A stretch of DNA of 64,000 nucleotides from Zymomonas mobilis subsp. pomaceae ATCC 29192 (lineage in GTDB: Bacteria; Pseudomonadota; Alphaproteobacteria; Sphingomonadales; Sphingomonadaceae). Shown here piece after piece: positions 58,593 through 64,000 of the stretch (its first letter is position 1; each line of letters begins with the position of its first letter). The notes under the pieces are model-generated. The model worked only from the letters and a program-made list of their open reading frames with translations. It did no database searches and was not told where the DNA came from. The stretch is from the NCBI RefSeq assembly GCF_000218875.1, contig NC_015709.1, forward strand, positions 744,001 to 808,000. Direction: 5' to 3'. Position numbers and translations under genes: made by a program.

Positions 58593-58649
58593 GATCCTTA
58601 GTCTCCGTGACCGGACAAATGTTTGTCTGTCCGGTATAGGGTAAAGCCG

Positions 58650-59120
58650 TTACCAGCGATAATGCGAGAAAGCACGGTTGGCTTCTGCCATACGATGCGT
58701 ATCTTCACGCTTCTTGACGGCATTGCCACGATTGTTAGCAGCATCTAACAACTCACCCGACAAACGGGCAGACATGCTATGTTCAGAACGCGCACGAGAA
58801 GCGGTGATTAACCAACGAATGGCTAAAGCCTGCGCACGATCTGGACGGACTTCAACCGGCACCTGATAAGTTGCACCACCAACACGGCGGCTGCGTACTT
58901 CAATACCCGGCTTTACATTTTCGAGCGCTTCATGGAAAACTTCCAAAGGTACGCGTTTAGCGCGCGCTTCGATAGCATCCAGAGCAGAATAAAGAATACT
59001 TTCAGCGACAGATTTTTTACCATCTAACATCACTGAATTCATAAATTTTGAAAGTACCACATCCCCAAATTTAGGATCAGGTAAAATCTCGCGTTTTTCC
59101 GGGCGACGACGACGTGCCAT
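58650..59120 (-). CDS. rpsG: 30S ribosomal protein S7
   Basis: 156 residues. [20 protein letters not shown] and the conserved [20 protein letters not shown] near residue 80. Primary 16S 3' domain binder and str-operon autoregulator in E. coli. 14 bases after rpsL. Confidence 0.98.
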   Translation of the reverse strand: MARRRRPEKREILPDPKFGDVVLSKFMNSVMLDGKKSVAESILYSALDAIEARAKRVPLEVFHEALENVKPGIEVRSRRVGGATYQVPVEVRPDRAQALAIRWLITASRARSEHSMSARLSGELLDAANNRGNAVKKREDTHRMAEANRAFSHYRW

Positions 59121-59134
59121 ATCAGTTCAACCTC

Positions 59135-59506
59135 TTACTTGGGCCGTTTGGCGCCATATTTGGAACGGCTCTGCTTACGATCTTTGACACCCTGGGTATC
59201 AAGAACACCGCGCAGAACGTGGTAACGCACACCAGGAAGATCGCGAACACGACCACCACGGATAAGCACCACCGAATGCTCCTGAAGGTTATGACCTTCA
59301 CCGGGAATATAGCTGATAACTTCGCGTTGATTGGTCAGACGAACCTTGGCCACTTTACGAAGAGCGGAGTTTGGCTTCTTCGGCGTCGTGGTATAAACAC
59401 GCGTACAGACACCCCGCTTCTGCGGATTTGCCTCCATGGCAGGAACTTTGGAACGTTCCTTCTGTAACTGACGGCCCTTACGGACCAATTGATTAATCGT
59501 CGGCAT
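59135..59506 (-). CDS. rpsL: 30S ribosomal protein S12
   Basis: 123 residues from the ATG at 59506 ([20 protein letters not shown]). [20 protein letters not shown] near residue 38 and the [20 protein letters not shown] segment near 75-94 are intact; lysines at the usual streptomycin-sensitivity positions are present (TPKKPNS). First gene of the str operon. GAGG with suitable spacing lies upstream of the chosen start. Confidence 0.98.
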   Translation of the reverse strand: MPTINQLVRKGRQLQKERSKVPAMEANPQKRGVCTRVYTTTPKKPNSALRKVAKVRLTNQREVISYIPGEGHNLQEHSVVLIRGGRVRDLPGVRYHVLRGVLDTQGVKDRKQSRSKYGAKRPK

Positions 59507-59893
59507 GAAGCCCTTCACCTCAAGAGTTACTTTACCAATATACAACTACGTCTGGTAACGATCCTAATAGATCATTTTAAGACGCATTAGACTAAAACAC
59601 TAAGCCCAGATGCGCGATTTTTCAGAAAAAATACAAGCGTATATTGGCAATGTTCAAGCGCACCCGTCTGACGCCAAAGATTCACCGTCGACAGGGAAGT
59701 AGACGGGCGCTATAGCGACGATAACGGCAACGGTCAATGGAAAGAGTCTTTCCATCAACAAATTTACGCCTTTTAGTAAAAGAAATTGCAACGGACAGAA
59801 TCACTCTGCCTTCGCTATGCTTTCTATAAAGGCATATGATCTTTCAGGCTAGAATAATTATCAGAACAAACAAGCCTTATTTCCAATAGCTTT
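59507..59893 (-). promoter_or_regulatory. Upstream region of the str operon with two inverted repeats
   Basis: No gene visible. AGCGCACCCGTCT (59657-59669) can pair with AGACGGGCGCT (59701-59711) with a two-base bulge, and TGGAAAGA-G-TCTTTCCA (59738-59754) is a perfect palindrome. The region must contain the rpsL promoter and leader, and the 3' end of the PAP2 operon lies at its right side only as an upstream neighbour on the same strand. Confidence 0.5.
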
Positions 59894-60607
59894 TTAGCGT
59901 GGATCTTGCTCATAATTATTAACGGTGGATGACAAAGGATTTTTGTCAAGAAGGGGAGATACGGTATTCCCTTTTATCGCCCATCTATCCCAGATTTGAC
60001 AGCAGATAAGTAACCAAGCAAATCCTGCGGTCCAGCCTCCAAGAACATCGCTTGGCCAATGAACAGCTAAAGCAATACGAGAAAATCCGACAAACAAGGC
60101 AATAGCAATGGATAGATATATCCACCATGTTCCGCCTCCATGGCGCCTAATAAGCAAGGCGACAACCGGATAGACGATCATAGTATTGGTGCTATGCCCA
60201 CTGGGAAAGCTAGCTCCTGAAACGTGATCAAGATGAAAAAAAATCAAGGGACGAGGACGATTTATCAAGCATTTTAAAAAAGAAAAAAAAGCCCATCCTC
60301 CCAACGGAGCGACTAAAACAAATATTGCCCCTGCTCGGTCTCGCAGAAAGAGCATCACAACAAAAGTAACAAGAATGCAGGCTACACGAATAGAAACATT
60401 ACCCGCAAAACTGCCTAGGCGGGCAATATCAGCAAACCACTGATGGTGGGATGCAAATCCGCCAATTAGGCGCAATATTTCCAGATCAAATTTGCCTGGT
60501 GCGCTCGATGCGGTCAGCCATCCGATTAATAAACACAGAGTAGCAGAGAATATGATAGTACCGCAACGCAGGCGGCTGGGAATAAAAGACAAAATTCCTC
60601 CGCTCAA
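59894..60607 (-). CDS. PAP2-family membrane phosphatase
   Basis: 237 residues with about six hydrophobic segments. The three-part acid phosphatase motif is visible: KCLINRPRP near residue 107, FPSGHST near 128, and SRIALAVHWPSDVLGGW near 175 (family form K-x-x-x-x-x-x-R-P, P-S-G-H, S-R-x-x-x-x-x-H-x-x-x-D). Substrates in the family are phosphatidic acid, undecaprenyl diphosphate or similar lipid phosphates. The TTG start at 60607 overlaps the lpd stop (TTGA), with GAAGG further upstream, implying co-translation; the start is not certain. Confidence 0.85.
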   Translation of the reverse strand: MSGGILSFIPSRLRCGTIIFSATLCLLIGWLTASSAPGKFDLEILRLIGGFASHHQWFADIARLGSFAGNVSIRVACILVTFVVMLFLRDRAGAIFVLVAPLGGWAFFSFLKCLINRPRPLIFFHLDHVSGASFPSGHSTNTMIVYPVVALLIRRHGGGTWWIYLSIAIALFVGFSRIALAVHWPSDVLGGWTAGFAWLLICCQIWDRWAIKGNTVSPLLDKNPLSSTVNNYEQDPR

Positions 60608-62004
60608 TAATGAAGGGCGCGGCCATAGGCAGCTAAGACACTTTCATGCATAGCTTCCGAAAGTGTCGGATGCGGGAAAATACTTTCCATAATTTCAGCT
60701 TCAGTTGTCTCTAACGTTCTAGCAACCGTATAGCCTTGTATCATCTCTGTTACTTCAGCACCGACCATATGAGCACCCAAAAGCGCACCAGTCTCACTAT
60801 CAAAAATGGTTTTTACAAAACCATCGGTTGATCCTTGCGCAATAGCTTTACCATTAGCGATGAAAGGAAAATTCCCGACTTTAATTTGGAATCCCTGTTG
60901 TCTTGCCTTTTCTTCTGTAAGACCAACGCTTGCCACCTGAGGACGGGCATAGGTACATCCCGGAATATTATGAATATCAAGAGGCCGTGCGTGTTCTATG
61001 CCCGCGATGGCTTCGGCTGCAATCACCCCTTGATGACTTGCCTTATGCGCCAAGCAAGGCGCACCTGCTACATCCCCAATAGCCCAGACATTTTTTACAT
61101 TAGTACGACCAAAACCATCGGTTGCAATAAAGCCTCTTTCCAGTTTAACGCCTAGCTTTTCAAGACCAATATCCTCGACATTGGCGACTACCCCAATAGC
61201 GACGATAGCATGACTAAAGCGTTCTTGTAATGTCTGACCATCGGCACCGACAATATCTGCTGTAACACCTTCATCATCTGAAGATAATTGATGCAAAGTT
61301 GACTTCGTTAATATCCGAATACCCCGTTTTTGGAAAGCTTTAGCCACATAAGCACTGACTTCGGCATCTTCTAACGGTAAAATTTGAGGGGCATGTTCGA
61401 CGATCGTAACATCGGCTCCAAAATCCGCATAAAAGCTTGCGAATTCCATCCCGATAGCTCCAGATCCAATAACCAACAACCGTTTTGGCATCATCGGCGG
61501 CTTTAAAGCATGGTGATAAGTCCAAATACGCTTACCATCCGCAGGCGCTGTTGGAAGTTGCCTTGCCCTAGCACCCGTCGCAACAATAACATCTTTCGCT
61601 TTAAGGGTATGTTCTGTGCCATCAGAGGCTTTGACAATAACCTGACGGGAATCCGTGAGACGCCCTTCCCCGCTGATAACCGTTACCTTGTTCTTCCGTA
61701 ATAAAGTTTTAACGCCCGATGCTAAACGGGCCGCTACTTCTCGAGAACGAGCAATGATTTTATTGAGATCAAAATCAAGCTTAACGGATGTCAAACCATA
61801 CTCTTCAGCATGAAGCATTTCTTGATAAACTTCAGCCGAACGCAACAAAGCCTTCGTTGGAATACAACCCCAGTTAAGACACACGCCACCCAGATGAACG
61901 CGCTCCACAAGCGCTACTTTTAGTTTTAGTTGAGAAGCCCGAATAGCCGCAACATAGCCTCCCGGTCCTCCACCTAAAACAACAAGATCAAAATCATCGG
62001 CCAT
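60604..62004 (-). CDS. lpd: Dihydrolipoamide dehydrogenase (E3)
   Basis: 466 residues, without an N-terminal lipoyl domain. FAD-binding VVLGGGPGGYVAAIRASQL near residue 8, redox disulfide GGVCLNWGCIPTKALLRSAE near 39, NAD-binding IGSGAIGMEFASFYADFG near 180, FAD contact VWAIGDVAGAP near 308, and catalytic C-terminal HPHPTLSEAMHE. It reoxidises lipoamide in the pyruvate dehydrogenase complex. It belongs to the minus-strand unit pdhC-thioesterase-lpd-PAP2. Confidence 0.96.
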   Translation of the reverse strand: MADDFDLVVLGGGPGGYVAAIRASQLKLKVALVERVHLGGVCLNWGCIPTKALLRSAEVYQEMLHAEEYGLTSVKLDFDLNKIIARSREVAARLASGVKTLLRKNKVTVISGEGRLTDSRQVIVKASDGTEHTLKAKDVIVATGARARQLPTAPADGKRIWTYHHALKPPMMPKRLLVIGSGAIGMEFASFYADFGADVTIVEHAPQILPLEDAEVSAYVAKAFQKRGIRILTKSTLHQLSSDDEGVTADIVGADGQTLQERFSHAIVAIGVVANVEDIGLEKLGVKLERGFIATDGFGRTNVKNVWAIGDVAGAPCLAHKASHQGVIAAEAIAGIEHARPLDIHNIPGCTYARPQVASVGLTEEKARQQGFQIKVGNFPFIANGKAIAQGSTDGFVKTIFDSETGALLGAHMVGAEVTEMIQGYTVARTLETTEAEIMESIFPHPTLSEAMHESVLAAYGRALHY

Positions 62005-62053
62005 GCCTGAGTCTTCCTAATTTATATTCTCTGGGGCTGCATTCTTTATAGGA

Positions 62054-62494
62054 TTATTTATCCGACAAGAGGCGCGTTTCACCTATCGGCGGGACCTGAC
62101 AAGGTCGACGATCTTCACCGATCGCGACAAAAGTAAATAGCCCAGAAATTGCCTTGGTAGTTTCTAATTCATGGCGCACACGCCGCCAGCCTTCGACTTC
62201 GATTTTCATCGAGGTTCGCCCGACTTTGACTAAGCGGGCATAGAGCGAGAATTCATCACCAACCTGAACCGGTGCATGAAAGGTAATCGAATCCGCGGCA
62301 ACGGTAACAACGCGCGCTAAAGCATGACGGGCCGCAACCAAACCGGCGGCCTGATCCAACATGCCCATTAGCCATCCGCCAAACATTCGGCCATCAGCGT
62401 TGGTGTTGGCAGGCATTGCAATGACACGAATTTCAGGACTACCCGCAGGCGGTAATTCCACAGAATTTTCTGTTTTTGTGACTTGATTACTCAT
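62054..62494 (-). CDS. Hot-dog fold acyl-CoA thioesterase
   Basis: 146 residues of the YciA/BACH type: IRVIAMPANTNADGRMFGGW near residue 24 contains the catalytic-region Asn/Asp and the following glycine helix LMGMLDQAAGLVAARHA; AADSITFHAPVQVGDEFSLY is the second conserved block. It hydrolyses acyl-CoA. The ATG overlaps the pdhC stop (TAATG). Its position between pdhC and lpd suggests a link to acetyl-CoA or CoA homeostasis, but the substrate is not readable. Confidence 0.88.
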   Translation of the reverse strand: MSNQVTKTENSVELPPAGSPEIRVIAMPANTNADGRMFGGWLMGMLDQAAGLVAARHALARVVTVAADSITFHAPVQVGDEFSLYARLVKVGRTSMKIEVEGWRRVRHELETTKAISGLFTFVAIGEDRRPCQVPPIGETRLLSDK

Positions 62495-63795
62495 TATGCC
62501 AAAATCCCCAAGGGTTTTTCAATCAAGCGTTTAAAAGTCGACATGAAAACAGCACCATCAGCACCATCAATAACGCGATGATCAAAACTACCTGTCACCG
62601 TAGCCAGCGTAGCTATGCTAATTTCATCATCGACAACACAAGGCCGTTTTTCACCAGCCCCAATAGCTAAGATAGAAGCTTGCGGTGGATTTATAACAGC
62701 ACTGAATTGTTTAATAGCAAACATACCCATATTTGAAAGGCTTGCGGTACCCCCTTGATAATCTTCAGGTTGCAAACGACCTTCACGGGCACGGGCTATC
62801 AGATCTTTCATTTCAACTGAAAGATCAGACAGTTTTTTACCATCCGCATTTTTTAAAATGGGGGTAATCAATCCCCCAGGAATAGACACTGCCACGGAAA
62901 TATCGGCACGCGAAAATTGCAACATCTGATCGCCATCAAAGCCGACATTGACTTTTGGGACGGCTCTTAAAGCTAAGGCTTGTGCTTTAATCAGCATATC
63001 ATTGACAGAGATTTTAATATTTTTCTCAGAAAAAACCTCATTTAATTCTGATCGCAGGGCTAAAAGTGCATCAAGTTTAACATCAACGGTTAAATAAATA
63101 TGCGGAATAGTTTGTTTTGATTCTGTCAAACGGCGGGCAATAACACGTCGCATATTGGATAGTTTAACCGTCTCATGCGGTGTAGCATGCTTCAACGCCT
63201 CACCAGAAACAGTAATATTGGGCGAAGATATGGGAGAAGATTGGCGGATAAAAGCGTCAATATCAGCCTTGACGATTCGTCCATGCGGGCCGGTACCGGA
63301 TATTTTTGATAAATCTACATTATTATTTTTAGCCAGACGTTTAGCTAATGGACTAGCTTTTATCCGATTAGGCGCGGGTAGATTTTCTGAATTTTGAAAA
63401 ATAGGCGAATCAGCCGCTTGCTTTGCATTACTGATTGCTTTTTCAAGAGCGGCATCCATAGAAAGTGCCCCGTCTGACGCTTCTGCTTTTTCTTGGGCAG
63501 GGGATGATTCTGCAGCGGACTTTGCCGAATCTGCTACGGATTTCACATCCTCTCCCGCTTCAGCCATAACCGCAATGACCTGACCGACGGCAACATTTTC
63601 GGTGCCTTCTGGCACTAAAATTTTAGCAATAATGCCAGCATCAACGGTTTCAAATTCCATGATGGCTTTATCAGTTTCGATTTCGGCCAGAATATCGCCT
63701 GCTTTAACGGTATCTCCCTCTTTAACTAACCATTTAGCAAGCGTGCCTTCTGTCATTGTAGGCGAAAGCGCTGGCATCTTGACTTCAATCGACAT
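62494..63795 (-). CDS. pdhC: Pyruvate dehydrogenase E2 (dihydrolipoamide acetyltransferase)
   Basis: 433 residues. One lipoyl domain (residues 1-75) with the lipoylated lysine in [12 protein letters not shown] near residue 43, an Ala/Glu/Ser linker, the E1/E3-binding domain ([20 protein letters not shown] and [16 protein letters not shown] near 147-182), a second linker, and the acetyltransferase domain with catalytic [15 protein letters not shown] near 405. The genes for E1 (pdhA, pdhB) are not in the window. No strong ribosome binding site is evident; AAAGGACC precedes the ATG. Confidence 0.95.
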   Translation of the reverse strand: MSIEVKMPALSPTMTEGTLAKWLVKEGDTVKAGDILAEIETDKAIMEFETVDAGIIAKILVPEGTENVAVGQVIAVMAEAGEDVKSVADSAKSAAESSPAQEKAEASDGALSMDAALEKAISNAKQAADSPIFQNSENLPAPNRIKASPLAKRLAKNNNVDLSKISGTGPHGRIVKADIDAFIRQSSPISSPNITVSGEALKHATPHETVKLSNMRRVIARRLTESKQTIPHIYLTVDVKLDALLALRSELNEVFSEKNIKISVNDMLIKAQALALRAVPKVNVGFDGDQMLQFSRADISVAVSIPGGLITPILKNADGKKLSDLSVEMKDLIARAREGRLQPEDYQGGTASLSNMGMFAIKQFSAVINPPQASILAIGAGEKRPCVVDDEISIATLATVTGSFDHRVIDGADGAVFMSTFKRLIEKPLGILA

Positions 63796-64000
63796 CCGGA
63801 CATGGTCCTTTTTCTATTCACGTCTGTTGCCTGTTAGGGCAAAAAAACCTTTATTACCCTACAGGATCAGAAAAACATCTTAAATATTACCCGACACCTA
63901 TTTGAAAGAAGACAACAATACATTCTAAACAGAAAAATCAAAGAAAACAGATCAAAAATTGATCTTATCTAAGAATTTAATAATCAGATAAGTATCTTGT
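63796..64000 (-). promoter_or_regulatory. Upstream region of pdhC
   Basis: About 205 bases to the right edge, with no gene seen. CCTGTTAGGG (63830-63839) and CCCTACAGG (63857-63865) can form a stem with one bulge around an A/T loop, in the probable 5' leader of the operon. Confidence 0.4.

Overview
The window looks like a chromosomal segment of a fermentative alphaproteobacterium of the Sphingomonadales, most likely Zymomonas mobilis or a close relative. This is inferred from alphaproteobacterial gene order (secY-adk-rpsM-rpsK-rpoA-rplQ; rimP-nusA-ylxR-infB), a permuted two-piece tmRNA gene, unusually AT-rich intergenic DNA for this order, and a curtailed TCA-cycle gene set (sdhC/D-like relics beside sucD, acn and icd, but no sdhA, sdhB, sucA, sucB or sucC here). 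No IS element, prophage, rRNA operon or CRISPR array was seen.

Layout. Positions 1-8600 are accessory and metabolic: the C-terminal half of a cyclic-glucan-synthase-like GH94 protein (cut by the left edge), tRNA-Leu, prmA, a degenerate sdhC-sdhD-sucD operon, and a GT32 glycosyltransferase interrupted at a run of ten G. Positions 8700-16700 hold hrpB, a polyprenyl diphosphate synthase, chorismate mutase, a Tat-exported HisC-like aminotransferase, a DUF815 ATPase and a lipoprotein PQQ-type sugar dehydrogenase. Positions 17100-28000 are the transcription/translation/RNA-decay block rimP-nusA-ylxR-infB-rbfA-tdk-truB-rpsO-pnp.

Positions 28200-39000 carry an HWE-type sensor kinase, a CLC-F fluoride antiporter behind a fluoride riboswitch with a visible translational switch, a two-piece ssrA with two tandem pseudoknot-like hairpins at its end, a SulP transporter, an MFS exporter, trpC, icd and a mitochondrial-type aconitase. 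An AT-rich gap of about 600 bases and tRNA-Ser follow. Positions 39900-59500, all on the minus strand, are the str-S10-spc-alpha ribosomal cluster, from rpsL (right) to rplQ (left). It is cut by intrinsic terminators after tuf, rpsJ, rplO, adk and rplQ, so it is probably several transcripts. Positions 59900-63800 hold pdhC-thioesterase-lpd-PAP2, an operon for part of the pyruvate dehydrogenase complex.

The most interesting items are: (1) the G10 tract that puts the GT32 gene out of frame, a candidate phase-variation switch; (2) the fluoride riboswitch followed by four alternating CTCCT/AGGAG segments that can form mutually exclusive hairpins and hide or expose the clcF ribosome binding site; (3) sdhC/sdhD relics that have lost heme and quinone residues but remain open reading frames next to sucD; (4) the repeated pseudoknot hairpin at the end of ssrA; (5) the terminator-partitioned ribosomal cluster with a long rplC leader.
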